A program made the translations under genes and the position numbers. 48,838 nt of DNA from Muribaculaceae bacterium (lineage in GTDB: Bacteria > Bacteroidota > Bacteroidia > Bacteroidales > Muribaculaceae). A model generated the notes under the pieces. The model ran no database searches. It was given only the letters and a program-made list of their open reading frames with translations, and was not told where the DNA came from. Below are positions 8,373 through 17,313 of this stretch, in pieces (position 1 is the first letter of the stretch; the number at the start of each line of letters is the position of its first letter). The stretch is from assembly GCA_017618355.1 (NCBI GenBank), contig JAFZUL010000101.1, positions 1-48,838 on the forward strand. The letters run 5' to 3'.

Positions 8373-11300
8373 TTACTTCACCATCTTGGTTGTAGTTGTA
8401 CTACCGTCGCCATAGCGAGTAACTACAATGTTCACCCCACTGAATGGCTTGTTGCTGCGCATGCCAGCGATGTTGACATACTCAACACCTACAACTTGTG
8501 CCTCAGTGCTAACGGTGCTGATGGCGGTTGGCAGCGGGCTGCTCGCCTTCAAGTCAAGAGGCTGAGTGCGAATTACGGATGATGAAGTCTTGGCCCTACC
8601 CGATTGTACGGTTGCATTCTGTGGCGAGCCATAGTTTTTGTTTGTACGCTGCACTATGATATGGAACTCATACTGATTGTTGCTAGTCGAAGGAGCATCA
8701 TGTGCAGCATCAAGAGCTGTTAATTGATTCTGATACTCATTCAAATCCCAACGGCCGATACATGCTTCGCCATTGAAAGGAGAGTTATTAGGAGTTACCA
8801 TAATTTGATTATCCTTATCCCACATAGCATAGGTTATGATGGCATATTCCTGAATCTTAGGATTCAAGAAGTAGTAATAGGTAGTGGCGCCATCTTTTGT
8901 TACAGCAGGGCCAGTATCGCCAGCTTTGAGTGTCAAGTTGCTCTCAATAAAGTTGCTAGTGCAATAGGTATTTGGCACATAACTTGCATCGCCATCGGCA
9001 ACTGGTGTGGAAGTGACCTTGATGGTGTAGTTCACATCGTTGGTATATACACCAGTTATTGTCTTTTCTTGGATGTATTTGTTCTCTAAAGCGCTTGCCA
9101 TAGCGTTACCATTTTCTTGTCCAAATCCTGAGAAGTCAAGCTCTACCCAGTTGCTCTGATCCCAATTACCAATGCGCATAGCATTTGGGAATAGATGATC
9201 AGCAGTTGTCAAAGTTGCTGCCAAGTAATCAACCTGGCCGGTATATGGCTCGGTCTTCACAATTGACTCATATTCCACGTCTTTACACCACAGGCTTGAA
9301 CCTTGTGCATAAACACCTTGCAGGCGGTCGCTCACGGTGTAAGTCTTGTCCTTATCGCCATACTCTTCAATCCAATGGAGTGGAGTTTCTGTAACTTTGT
9401 AGTAAGCAGTATTCTCTGCAACAATCCATCCAAGATAGTTCCAACCATCGAGTTGAGTAACGGTCTCACCATCGTTCACTTCATCGAGAACAGAGATAGT
9501 GCTAGTGGATGTTGTAGCATTCTCGGTTTCGGTAGTAGCTTCTCCAGCAACTGTCTTGGTTGCTTTGTACATAAAGTTTGCGTCAGCCTCATTTGGATTG
9601 ATGGCTTTAATCTTATTATAGAGGTCGCCCTGAAGCGCTACCAGCTGATGCTGACCAACCTCCACAGCCTCGGCAGCAGTAGCACCACCAGCAGGATCGA
9701 AGGTGAGGGTGGGATAAGTTCTTTCAATACTGAGAACATCGTTATGATACCCGTATGATTTTACTTTAATGCGATAAATGCCTGCAGGAATCTTAAAAGC
9801 ATTTTGCTTGTTGTCATCATAGCAAAGTGTATACTGAGGAGCATCAGTAGATATGAGATAATTGTCATCATATGGCTGAGCACGTCTTGTTTGCTGATTT
9901 ACTTCATTCCAAATGGTCCATTTACCCCATGATAAGCAGAAATAGCCATAGGCATCATCTTCGTTTCCACCGAATTCGTTGGTTCCCTTAAAATATACGT
10001 CAAGGTAATACTCTTCTTTTGTATTATCATAATTGAATCGAGGTCCGTATGGGAGAAATTCTCCACCATTAGCAGTGCCTAGCAGATATAATGGGTTTCC
10101 ATTATCATAGATGAACGTAGCAGTAATGGTCACATCAGCATCGGGCATAGTGAAATTGTAGTTGCCGTCGGTGTAAGTATAAGAGATTGTTTGTCCGCCT
10201 TCTGTATATGTCACAGTCACAGAGTATAACTCATGGTAACCGTTTTCCTCATGTTCAATGTCTATAGGATTGGGCGTTACATTGAACACCACGTTTTCAC
10301 CCTCATAAGACTTCACTTGATCGTTTTGAACAACATATCCCTCGGTAAGGAACACATTTCCATAATCGCCACTTGGATTAACCTGAATATAAACATTGTG
10401 GTAAACTACTACCTCAAATTCAACGATGACGTGAGCGCCATTGCCTGGCATCACAAAGTTATAGAGCATTCCATTAATAGATTGACTGCTGCTCAAAATG
10501 TCAACGTTTCCAACAACTTCAGTAATGGCATGAGTGTTATTATCTCTTTTCACCTCTTGAATTGTAACACTCTTAATCTTGTAACCATTTTTAGGGGTTG
10601 CCAGGAATTGAACGGTATCCATCTTCTGTGAATAACTAATACCATTTTCAACCAATATGCCATCTCTAAGTGAGATTGTTCCATAAGGATCCTCTCCTTG
10701 TGGACTTTCTGGTTTAACTTCGGTGGTTACAATAAGAGGCGTAGAAGGCTTGTAGAGATAAACTTGTTGAGTGTTGCCTTGTACATAAAGATTCCTAAAT
10801 TGGTTGTTATTGTTATTGTGTCTTATAGCATAATGAGAACTGTTGTAGGTGTCGCTGAACTGATATGCAATATCTGCATAGTGCTCCCAATTAGACACAG
10901 AGTTATTACCTGATTCATTAATTACAACTTTAACTTTAGCATAATCAGTAGCACTTGGTACCTTGGTTAAACAAAAACCGTTGTTGTAATTGCCTGGAGA
11001 TTGATAAGCTGATTGCGACCTCAGGTATTGTTCTCCTGTTTTTATATAATAATTATATGTCGAGGTCGAGGACGACTTAAAGTTGATAAACTGAACATCG
11101 TCCACAGCTTTCACTCGTAATCCATTGTCAATTAATGTTACAGGAACTGATGTTTGGTTGTCTTGGGTTGAAGTTCCAGTTGGATTTACACTTAATGCAC
11201 GACCTGTTGTTGTAGTACTTGAGTTTCTTCCTACAAGCATATAATTATCTGTGGTATTAATTTCACTTGTAGATGTCACCAGTTCATACATGTCACCAGT

Positions 11301-11822
11301 TTCCTGCTCTATAGTGATATCAATAGATGCAAAACGCACAGGTTTGCCTTCGTTCTCAAACATCAACTCATAACCAGCGGGCAGACCATTTGGATAGTTG
11401 CCTGGCGAAGTGCTCTTGGTTGACCTCCACAGGGCGTCGTAACTACTGCCACCATAATTGTAGGTCAGCGTTCCAGCAGTCTCCGCGTGAGTTTGACTAT
11501 ACTGGATATGCAACGTTGTTGGTCCCCAGTAGAATGGGTCAAGATTGTCGTTAGTGTAGTTGTCCAGACAGTGGAACACAATTCTCTTGATGTTGAAGTT
11601 GTGTGACTTCACTGTGATTGTGGTGTGTTGCTTCATCAGCAAGAAGTTTGGGTTGTTCATACCACCCGACATCACGAGTTCCACACCACCTTTGGTAACG
11701 TTGTAAACGGTGTTTGCACTCTCCCATGCCACGTCGTTACGCGAAATAGTAATAGTTTTTTCTCCTGCCCATGCCGTGGTAGCGAAGGCCAGGAGCACTA
11801 AAAAAGTTAGGATTTTTCTCAT
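8373..11822 (-). CDS. Very large secreted protein with divergent InlB-type repeats and a C-terminal sorting-like tail
   Basis: A 1149-residue protein with a classical signal peptide (cleavage near AWA-GEK, residue 19). Residues about 25-175 form a beta-rich first domain. Two divergent InlB B-repeat-like domains lie at about 375-470 and 475-570, recognisable by FVMPGNGAHVIVEFE and FTMPDADVTITATF. The rest, about 575-1090, is beta-rich with many aromatic and Asn/Thr residues. The last 40 residues contain EYVNIAGMRSNKPFSGVNIV followed by VTRYGDGS and TTTKMVK, a tail seen on many Prevotella-like secreted proteins and similar to type IX sorting tails. It is probably a cell-surface or secreted adhesin-like protein; no catalytic motif was seen. 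It is a single-gene unit with its own good promoter. Confidence 0.85.
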   Translation of the reverse strand: MRKILTFLVLLAFATTAWAGEKTITISRNDVAWESANTVYNVTKGGVELVMSGGMNNPNFLLMKQHTTITVKSHNFNIKRIVFHCLDNYTNDNLDPFYWGPTTLHIQYSQTHAETAGTLTYNYGGSSYDALWRSTKSTSPGNYPNGLPAGYELMFENEGKPVRFASIDITIEQETGDMYELVTSTSEINTTDNYMLVGRNSSTTTTGRALSVNPTGTSTQDNQTSVPVTLIDNGLRVKAVDDVQFINFKSSSTSTYNYYIKTGEQYLRSQSAYQSPGNYNNGFCLTKVPSATDYAKVKVVINESGNNSVSNWEHYADIAYQFSDTYNSSHYAIRHNNNNNQFRNLYVQGNTQQVYLYKPSTPLIVTTEVKPESPQGEDPYGTISLRDGILVENGISYSQKMDTVQFLATPKNGYKIKSVTIQEVKRDNNTHAITEVVGNVDILSSSQSINGMLYNFVMPGNGAHVIVEFEVVVYHNVYIQVNPSGDYGNVFLTEGYVVQNDQVKSYEGENVVFNVTPNPIDIEHEENGYHELYSVTVTYTEGGQTISYTYTDGNYNFTMPDADVTITATFIYDNGNPLYLLGTANGGEFLPYGPRFNYDNTKEEYYLDVYFKGTNEFGGNEDDAYGYFCLSWGKWTIWNEVNQQTRRAQPYDDNYLISTDAPQYTLCYDDNKQNAFKIPAGIYRIKVKSYGYHNDVLSIERTYPTLTFDPAGGATAAEAVEVGQHQLVALQGDLYNKIKAINPNEADANFMYKATKTVAGEATTETENATTSTSTISVLDEVNDGETVTQLDGWNYLGWIVAENTAYYKVTETPLHWIEEYGDKDKTYTVSDRLQGVYAQGSSLWCKDVEYESIVKTEPYTGQVDYLAATLTTADHLFPNAMRIGNWDQSNWVELDFSGFGQENGNAMASALENKYIQEKTITGVYTNDVNYTIKVTSTPVADGDASYVPNTYCTSNFIESNLTLKAGDTGPAVTKDGATTYYYFLNPKIQEYAIITYAMWDKDNQIMVTPNNSPFNGEACIGRWDLNEYQNQLTALDAAHDAPSTSNNQYEFHIIVQRTNKNYGSPQNATVQSGRAKTSSSVIRTQPLDLKASSPLPTAISTVSTEAQVVGVEYVNIAGMRSNKPFSGVNIVVTRYGDGSTTTTKMVK

Positions 11823-11874
11823 TTTTGTAAAAAGATTAATTATAAATAAATTGTATATTCTCGTAAATTGGTCG

Positions 11875-11906
11875 CAAAGATAGTAAAATTCAACTAATTA
11901 TACAAA
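11875..11906 (-). promoter_or_regulatory. Putative promoter of the large secreted protein
   Basis: On the minus strand, TATCTTTG (11882-11875) is a complete -7 match, and TTTG (11906-11903) lies 20 bases upstream as a -33 box. The ATG is about 52 bases downstream. Confidence 0.6.
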
Positions 11907-12063
11907 AGATTTCAATTAATTATACAATCAAACATATGTATTATTCATTAAAAAGCATATGGTGAGCTGAAGACGGCGAAACTATCGTATAGAGAACATA
12001 TTGAAGGACATAAATTTTATTCTCTTTTAAGCGAAGCGCCCCACCACCATTCAAGACGTTACT

Positions 12064-12104
12064 AGAAAAAAACAAGTCACCCATGCATTAACATGGATGA
12101 CTTG
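12064..12104 (-). terminator. Intrinsic terminator of the fumarate reductase operon
   Basis: A 13-bp stem (12073-12085 with 12092-12104) with a 6-base loop, followed on the minus strand by seven Ts. The one non-Watson-Crick position (12080/12097) is a C-A mismatch on the + strand but a G-U pair in the minus-strand RNA, which supports the minus orientation. Confidence 0.8.
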
Positions 12105-12129
12105 ATATTTTCCGGAATTGTCGCGAGTG

Positions 12130-12885
12130 TTAATCGCTGCTCTTTGCGCAGATGTACTCGCGGTTGAGACGTGCGATGTTGCTGAGCTTGATGTTCTTTG
12201 GGCACTCGGCAGCGCAGGCACCAGTGTTGGTGCAGTTACCGAATCCCAGTTCGTCCATCTTCTCCAACATAGCCTTCACGCGCTTCTTAGCCTCGGCCTT
12301 GCCTTGTGGCAGGAGGGCAAACTGGCTCACTTTAGCAGCTACGAAGAGCATTGCCGAACCGTTCTTGCAAGCTGCCACACAAGCGCCACAGCCAATGCAG
12401 CTAGCGCTGTCCATTGCCTCGTCGGCATCAACCTTGCTGATGGGGATAGCGTTAGCATCCTGTGCACCTCCGGTGTTGAAACTTACGTAGCCACCAGCCT
12501 GCTGAATCTTGTCGAAGGCGTTGCGGTCAACCATCAAGTCCTTGATAACGGGGAATGCCGCCGAGCGCCAAGGCTCTACTGTGATGGTCTCACCGTCACG
12601 GAAACGGCGCATATAGAGCTGGCAAGTGGTAGCTCCAGTGGCGGGTCCATGAGGATGACCGTTGATGTATAGTGAGCACATACCGCAGATTCCCTCGCGG
12701 CAGTCATGGTCGAAAGCGACGGGTTCTTCTCCCTTCTCAACGAGTTGCTCATTGAGGATATCGAGAGTCTCGAGGAATGAGGTATCGGTAGGAATGTCTT
12801 GCAACTCGTAGGTCACAAATTCACCCTGCGCTTTAGGATTTGCCTGACGCCAGATTTTGAGTTTAATGTTTATCGAATTTTCCAT
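12130..12885 (-). CDS. frdB: Fumarate reductase / succinate dehydrogenase iron-sulfur subunit
   Basis: The electron-wire subunit that passes electrons from quinol-side cytochrome b to the flavoprotein. Length 251 fits. The N-terminal ferredoxin domain carries the [2Fe-2S] cysteines C62, C67, C70 and C88. The C-terminal domain carries the [4Fe-4S]/[3Fe-4S] ligands C163, C166, C169, C173, C218, C224 and C228 (segments [12 protein letters not shown] and [13 protein letters not shown]). The protein is soluble and membrane-associated through FrdC. In this genome a 123-residue four-helix-bundle gene sits between frdA and frdB, so FrdB starts 64 bases after that gene. In the usual Bacteroides order the genes are adjacent (cytochrome, flavoprotein, iron-sulfur). 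The direction is more likely fumarate reduction, since the organism looks anaerobic. Confidence 0.97.
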   Translation of the reverse strand: MENSINIKLKIWRQANPKAQGEFVTYELQDIPTDTSFLETLDILNEQLVEKGEEPVAFDHDCREGICGMCSLYINGHPHGPATGATTCQLYMRRFRDGETITVEPWRSAAFPVIKDLMVDRNAFDKIQQAGGYVSFNTGGAQDANAIPISKVDADEAMDSASCIGCGACVAACKNGSAMLFVAAKVSQFALLPQGKAEAKKRVKAMLEKMDELGFGNCTNTGACAAECPKNIKLSNIARLNREYICAKSSD

Positions 12886-12900
12886 TGTTTTCTATTTTTG

Positions 12901-12938
12901 AGTAAAATAGTAAAGTAGTTGAGTAGTAAAATAGTTAG
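12901..12938. repeat. Iterated AGTAAAATAGT repeat, frdB side of the inserted gene
   Basis: Near-identical units (GAGTAAAATAGT, AAAGTAGTTGAGTAGTAAAATAG) in the 64-base gap between frdB and the four-helix-bundle gene. A related motif in reverse orientation lies at 13341-13383 on the other side of the same gene. Confidence 0.5.
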
Positions 12939-12949
12939 TTTGCTTAAAT

Positions 12950-13321
12950 CTAGTCATTTAGTTTTTTCTTCACTGAACTATTTAAAGAAATAAGCATTTT
13001 TAGGATTTCAGTTACGGTTCCATGCATCGAGTCAAACACTTCTGGCTTGATATATCCAATCTCATTGCATATTATGATTTGAGTTTCAAGTTCAGAGGCT
13101 GACCCCAATGCAATTTTTAAGAAACGCAGTAATTCCCTATCAGAGTTTCTTGCATATCCCTCAGCAATATTAGATGGTATAGAAACTGCAGCTCTTCTCA
13201 TTTGAGAAGTTAATCCATAGAGCTCCTCATTTGGAAATGACCTTGTTTGAACATATATATCTTTAACAAGAATTATGCTCTTTTTCCAAACAGTTAAGTC
13301 TCTATGCGTGCTATTTCTCAT
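12950..13321 (-). CDS. Four-helix-bundle protein (IVP / 23S rRNA intervening-sequence type) inside the frd operon
   Basis: A 123-residue protein of the four-helix-bundle family (also called 23S rRNA intervening sequence protein; related to Avd of diversity-generating retroelements). The family signature is clear: DLTVWKKSIILVKDIY near the start, LTSQMRRAAVSIPSNIAEG (38-56), then ELLRFLKIALGSASELETQI. It has no known link to fumarate reductase. It interrupts the frdA-frdB junction, with 64 bases between it and each neighbour, and the two flanks carry related iterated motifs in opposite orientation. It keeps the operon direction, so frdB may still be read through. Such genes are often scattered as isolated copies in Bacteroidales genomes. 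The function is unknown and I infer a mobile or selfish-like history only from position and flanks. Confidence 0.9.
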   Translation of the reverse strand: MRNSTHRDLTVWKKSIILVKDIYVQTRSFPNEELYGLTSQMRRAAVSIPSNIAEGYARNSDRELLRFLKIALGSASELETQIIICNEIGYIKPEVFDSMHGTVTEILKMLISLNSSVKKKLND

Positions 13322-13340
13322 TAATTCACCAAGTTTATAC

Positions 13341-13383
13341 TAAGAAACTGCTTTACTGTTCTACTATTACACTGCTTCACTAA
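13341..13383. repeat. Iterated repeat, frdA side of the inserted gene
   Basis: Units such as AACTGCTTTACTGTTCTAC and ATTACACTGCTTCACTAA. The reverse complement (AGTGAAGCAGTGTAATAGT...) resembles the repeat at 12901-12938, so the inserted gene is bordered by imperfect inverted iterated sequences. Confidence 0.45.
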
Positions 13384-13385
13384 GA

Positions 13386-15395
13386 TTACGACTTGTAATT
13401 TCTTGTTTGTACCTTAATTGCCTCGTAGTGTAGTGGCTCTTTGAGTAAGCTTGGGGCTTTCTCGTCGTCGCCATTGTATTTCCAGCAAGCCACGTAGAAG
13501 AAGTTCTCGTCGTCGCGCTTAGCTTCGCCTTCTTCGGTCTGGTGCTCCTCACGGAAGTGACCACCACACGACTCCTCGCGGTTGAGGGCGTCGTAAGCGA
13601 TAAGCTCACCCATAGTGATGAAGTCACGCAGGCGGAACGCCTTGTCGAGCTCGATGTTCATGCCGTCTTGCGAGCCAGGAACAAAGAGGTTGTTCTCAAA
13701 CTCCTTACGCAGGTCTTTGATTTTCTCAAGAGCAGTCTCTAGGCTCTCCTTGGTGCGGCCCATGCCCACATAGTCCCACATGATGTTACCCAGCTCCTTG
13801 TGGATGGAGTCAACCGAGCGATTGCCCTGGATAGCCATCAACTTGTCGAGGTCGGCTTGAACACGCTCCTCGGCTTCCTCAAACTCAGGAAGGTCGGTCG
13901 AGAAACGAGGAACAGTAATCTGGTCACTCAGGTAGTTCTGGATAGTGTAAGGCAGCACGAAGTAACCATCGGCGAGACCCTGCATCAGAGCCGAAGCGCC
14001 GAGTCGGTTAGCGCCATGATCGCTGAAGTTGCACTCACCAATAGCGAAGAGGCCCTTGATAGAGGTCTGCAGCTCATAATCTACCCAAATGCCACCCATA
14101 GTGTAGTGGATAGCTGGATAAATCATCATTGGGTTGTAATAATCTACACCGTTGATCTCGTTGGCTTTTTGACCAGGATTAACGTCGGTGATTTCCTCGT
14201 ACATATCGAAGAGGTTGCCATAGCGCTGGCGCACCACGTCAATACCCAGGCGGTTAATCGCCTCGCTGAAGTCGAGGAACACGGCTTGACCTGTATTGTT
14301 CACGCCAAAGCCCTTGTCGCAACGCTCCTTAGCGGCGCGGCTAGCCACGTCACGTGGAACGAGGTTACCGAAGGCTGGATAGCGGCGCTCAAGGTAGTAG
14401 TCGCGCTCTTCCTCGGGGATGTCGCTGCCCTTGATTTGTCCTGCTTGCAGTTTCTTGGCATCCTCAATGTTCTTTGGCACCCAGATACGTCCATCATTAC
14501 GCAACGACTCACTCATCAGTGTGAGCTTCGACTGCTTGTCACCGTGGCGTGGGATGCAGGTGGGGTGAATCTGAACATAGGCAGGATTTGCGAAGTAAGC
14601 GCCCTTGCGGTAGCATGCCATAGCGGCGCTCACGTTGCAAGCCATCGCATTGGTCGATAGGAAATAGGTGTTGCCATAACCACCAGTTGCGATTACTACT
14701 GCGTGGGCGGCAAAGCGCTCAAGTTGTCCAGTAACGAGATTCTTGGCGATGATACCACGAGCACGACCGTCGATAATCACCACGTCGTGCATCTCATAGC
14801 GGTTGTAGCTCTTCACGTTGCCCATCTCGATTTGACGGTTGAGCGACGAGTAGGCACCGAGCAGAAGCTGCTGGCCGGTCTGACCCTTAGCATAGAATGT
14901 GCGGCTCACCTGTGCACCACCAAACGAGCGGTTGGCGAGCAAGCCACCATATTCGCGAGCGAAAGGCACGCCCTGTGCCACGCACTGGTCGATGATATTG
15001 TTCGAAACCTCGGCAAGGCGGTAAACGTTGGCCTCACGTGCGCGATAGTCGCCACCTTTCACAGTGTCGTAGAAGAGGCGGTAAACCGAGTCACCGTCGT
15101 TCTGATAATTCTTAGCGGCATTGATACCTCCCTGAGCAGCAATCGAGTGTGCGCGGCGGGGAGAATCCTGAATGCAGAAGTTCAGCACCTTGAAGCCCAT
15201 CTCTCCCAGCGTAGCAGCAGCACTGGCACCTGCCAGTCCGGTACCTACGACGATGATGTCGAGGCGGCGCTTGTTGGCGGGGTTAACGAGTTTCTGGTGT
15301 GCTTTATAGTTGGTCCATTTCTCAGCTACAGGTCCCTCAGGGATCTTAGAGTCAATAGCGGGCTGAGCAACGTTGTTCTTTAAGTTTTCTTCCAT
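13386..15395 (-). CDS. frdA: Fumarate reductase / succinate dehydrogenase flavoprotein subunit
   Basis: The catalytic subunit that reduces fumarate to succinate (or the reverse) with covalently bound FAD. Length 669 is as expected for the Bacteroides and epsilon-proteobacterial type. The dinucleotide-binding motif [12 protein letters not shown] lies at 49-60. The histidine that normally carries FAD is H83 in [17 protein letters not shown]. The substrate-region segment [15 protein letters not shown] and the later [20 protein letters not shown], which contacts FAD, are intact. It lies 39 bases after frdC in the same operon. No odd residues or frame disruptions are seen. Confidence 0.98.
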   Translation of the reverse strand: MEENLKNNVAQPAIDSKIPEGPVAEKWTNYKAHQKLVNPANKRRLDIIVVGTGLAGASAAATLGEMGFKVLNFCIQDSPRRAHSIAAQGGINAAKNYQNDGDSVYRLFYDTVKGGDYRAREANVYRLAEVSNNIIDQCVAQGVPFAREYGGLLANRSFGGAQVSRTFYAKGQTGQQLLLGAYSSLNRQIEMGNVKSYNRYEMHDVVIIDGRARGIIAKNLVTGQLERFAAHAVVIATGGYGNTYFLSTNAMACNVSAAMACYRKGAYFANPAYVQIHPTCIPRHGDKQSKLTLMSESLRNDGRIWVPKNIEDAKKLQAGQIKGSDIPEEERDYYLERRYPAFGNLVPRDVASRAAKERCDKGFGVNNTGQAVFLDFSEAINRLGIDVVRQRYGNLFDMYEEITDVNPGQKANEINGVDYYNPMMIYPAIHYTMGGIWVDYELQTSIKGLFAIGECNFSDHGANRLGASALMQGLADGYFVLPYTIQNYLSDQITVPRFSTDLPEFEEAEERVQADLDKLMAIQGNRSVDSIHKELGNIMWDYVGMGRTKESLETALEKIKDLRKEFENNLFVPGSQDGMNIELDKAFRLRDFITMGELIAYDALNREESCGGHFREEHQTEEGEAKRDDENFFYVACWKYNGDDEKAPSLLKEPLHYEAIKVQTRNYKS

Positions 15396-15434
15396 TTTCG
15401 TAAATTTTTAAATGATTAATTACTCAGCATTCTC

Positions 15435-16115
15435 TTAGCAAGCGCCCACACAAGACCAGCCCCATGCGAACCTACCAGTAAGAGCAATAGCGGTGACAGC
15501 AAAGAGCACCATTACACATGTAGCCCAGAACCAGCCAATGCATTTCCAGCGGTTGATCCACTTGTCGTTATTCACGCCCAACGACTGGAAAGCGCTCCAG
15601 AAACCGTGGGTGATGTGGAACCAAACAGCAAAGAAGCCAATCAGATAGACTGGTAGAACCCAAGCCTGCTCAAAGGAGGTCTTGAGTGCAACATAGCCCG
15701 AGTCGGCGTGCTCGCCTAGAATCTCTGGCATCTGCATCTTTGCCCAGAACTGATAGAGGTGCAACACAAGGAAGCACGCCACAATGATACCCAACACAAG
15801 CATGTTCTGAGATGCCCATTCCACGCTCTTGGGGCGCTTGGTGACAGCATAGCTATTGCTGCCACGCGCGCTGCGGTTCTGCAGTGTGAGCCAGAAAGCG
15901 TAGATGATGTGAATCACAAAACCTGCGGCAAGAATCGCAGTGCCCAAGAGGGCATACCAGTTGGCACCGAGAAACTCGCACACAGCCTCATAAGCATCAA
16001 GCGAAAAGACTGCCACCAAATTCATCAGCGCATGGAATGTTAAGAATAGGATAAGGAAAAGACCAGTGACACTCATCACCACTTTCCTACCTACCGAAGA
16101 ATTAAATAACCACAT
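15435..16115 (-). CDS. frdC: Fumarate reductase / succinate dehydrogenase cytochrome b subunit (diheme type)
   Basis: The membrane anchor that takes electrons from menaquinol. The 226-residue protein has five hydrophobic helices (about 14-34, 55-78, 104-126, 155-177 and 190-212) and matches the single-subunit b558-type family found in Bacteroides and Wolinella. Histidines at 28, 69, 119 and 167/170 fall in helices at the spacing expected for ligands of two b hemes; this assignment is inference from the Wolinella enzyme. It is first in the operon, with a TAnnTTTG box about 93 bases upstream of its ATG. Confidence 0.95.
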   Translation of the reverse strand: MWLFNSSVGRKVVMSVTGLFLILFLTFHALMNLVAVFSLDAYEAVCEFLGANWYALLGTAILAAGFVIHIIYAFWLTLQNRSARGSNSYAVTKRPKSVEWASQNMLVLGIIVACFLVLHLYQFWAKMQMPEILGEHADSGYVALKTSFEQAWVLPVYLIGFFAVWFHITHGFWSAFQSLGVNNDKWINRWKCIGWFWATCVMVLFAVTAIALTGRFAWGWSCVGAC

Positions 16116-16207
16116 AGTAGTTTTGAATTTAGTTATTAATTGATTTAGTTAGTTAATTATCAATGCAATATCACCCGCCTGTAAACAAACACGGTGGAAT
16201 TAAAGTG

Positions 16208-16215
16208 CAAATATA
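16208..16215 (-). promoter_or_regulatory. Putative -7 promoter element of the frd operon
   Basis: The minus strand reads TATATTTG at 16215-16208, a full match to TAnnTTTG. A TTGC about 20 bases upstream (16238-16235) is a possible -33 box. Confidence 0.5.
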
Positions 16216-16280
16216 CCATTTTTCCTTTTCATTTGCAATAGCCCCCTTAAAATTGTGGGTAATTATTGAAGAAAAATACT

Positions 16281-16288
16281 TAACTTTG
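16281..16288 (+). promoter_or_regulatory. Putative -7 element of the glycosidase-like gene
   Basis: TAACTTTG matches TAnnTTTG and ends only 13 bases before the ATG at 16302, so the leader would be under 10 bases. No clear -33 box is visible. Confidence 0.5.
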
Positions 16289-16301
16289 CAAAAAAATTAT
16301 T

Positions 16302-17063
16302 ATGAATATATTTAGATGGATATTACTTGGTGTCATGCCCGTGACTCTCATGGGGTGTGGCGCTAAGTCTTTACTTGCTGACATCAAAGATTCAGTAAAG
16401 GTGAATCATGTAGAGGCTGCTGGCCACAAACTCATAGTGATGAAGCCTGACAAGAAGGCCCAAGTGCGCTTTGTCAGTCACAAACAGAACGATTTCAACG
16501 GCGCACCGAGCATCGATGACGCTGCCATCGTCCTCAACGTGGCGGCGGCATTCACGCTCAACACCGAGACGATGGACGTGTGCGGCGACCATGTGGTAGC
16601 GGGCGAGCGCATAAAGGGCTATGACGACATCACTGCCACTGGCCATATGCTCATTCTCGACAACAAAGTGACTATCAAAAGCAACGACTGCCTAAACGAG
16701 TCATTGAAGGCAGCCGAAGAAGGTCAGGGATTTCTTTTCCAGCAGTGCTATATTGTGGAAGATGGCAAGGGCATAGTGGAGCGCATTCCCAAAGCCATCC
16801 GCGACCGAAAAGCGCACATCATCTACCGCGCCGCATGCGTGATGAGCGACGGCAACTTTGCCATTGTGCAGGGTGATGAGCCGATGTATTGCGGCGAGTT
16901 TATTGATGCACTAGTAGCCTTCGGTGCCAAACAAGCCCTATACCTCGACATGGGCACCTGGGCTTGGGGCTGGGTGCGGGAGAATGGGATGCCCACCCAA
17001 GAACTCTCTGACCATTTCTTCAACACCCGCTACCAAAGCAACTGGCTACAGGTGGTTAAATAA
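16302..17063 (+). CDS. Phosphodiester glycosidase-like (DUF2233/NAGPA) lipoprotein
   Basis: A 253-residue lipoprotein; the lipobox LMGC places the lipidated cysteine at 19. The C-terminal half matches the NAGPA/DUF2233 family: IIYRAACVMSDGNFAIVQG, then a helix (EFIDALVAFGAKQALYLD). The family usually ends this strand with a D-G-G-G-S type motif; here the sequence is LDMGTWAWGWVREN, so one or more usual glycines are missing. That makes full enzymatic activity uncertain. Family members cleave sugar-phosphodiester bonds or act on peptidoglycan-related substrates. It is divergent from the frd operon and converges on the DUF6440 gene. No terminator was found after it; a short repeat core at 17070-17083 follows instead. 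Confidence 0.7.
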   Translation: MNIFRWILLGVMPVTLMGCGAKSLLADIKDSVKVNHVEAAGHKLIVMKPDKKAQVRFVSHKQNDFNGAPSIDDAAIVLNVAAAFTLNTETMDVCGDHVVAGERIKGYDDITATGHMLILDNKVTIKSNDCLNESLKAAEEGQGFLFQQCYIVEDGKGIVERIPKAIRDRKAHIIYRAACVMSDGNFAIVQGDEPMYCGEFIDALVAFGAKQALYLDMGTWAWGWVRENGMPTQELSDHFFNTRYQSNWLQVVK

Positions 17064-17069
17064 ATGTAG

Positions 17070-17083
17070 AATTGGGCTGCGCC
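17070..17083. repeat. Repeat core GGCGCAGCCCAATT (reverse orientation)
   Basis: The + strand reads AATTGGGCTGCGCC, the reverse complement of the core found at 907 and 26754. It sits directly behind the glycosidase-like gene. Confidence 0.5.
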
Positions 17084-17102
17084 ATTATAGATTACAGAGA
17101 GT

Positions 17103-17291
17103 TTACTCGACAATGTTTTTTGTGATGATTGGTTTGCCATTCTCGTCAAGCAGAGGCGTTAATCCACCGCCATACCCTTCACAAACAAAAAGGTAGTTCA
17201 CACCTGTTTGAGTATCAACAATAATGCGTGTCTCTTTGAACAGGCCATTTTGTGATTCTCGCCAAACAAATCTTTTAAGTTGTTTGCTCAT
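17103..17291 (-). CDS. DUF6440 family small protein
   Basis: A 62-residue protein with no signal peptide. It shows the DUF6440 pattern: RFVWRESQ near the start, then IIVDTQTGVNYLFV and a GGGLTPLLDENGKP end. This family is usually a single small domain of unknown function often annotated as a hypothetical protein. It starts 22 bases after the susD-like stop on the same strand and is therefore probably the last gene of the SusC/SusD transcript, although a separate promoter cannot be excluded. Confidence 0.75.
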   Translation of the reverse strand: MSKQLKRFVWRESQNGLFKETRIIVDTQTGVNYLFVCEGYGGGLTPLLDENGKPIITKNIVE

Positions 17292-17313
17292 AGTAATTTT
17301 CTATTATTGGTTT

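Larger units (their letters stand above)
11823..12129. other. Intergenic stretch with promoter and terminator only
   Basis: About 300 bases between the large secreted protein and frdB. It holds the minus-strand promoter at 11875-11906, an AT-rich stretch (11883-11960), and the frdB terminator at 12066-12104. I see no tRNA, small ORF or conserved RNA. Confidence 0.6.

Noticed and set aside
13800..15383. Long open frames on the + strand opposite frdA (up to 286 codons)
   Set aside because: Antisense shadows; frdA matches its family over its entire length.
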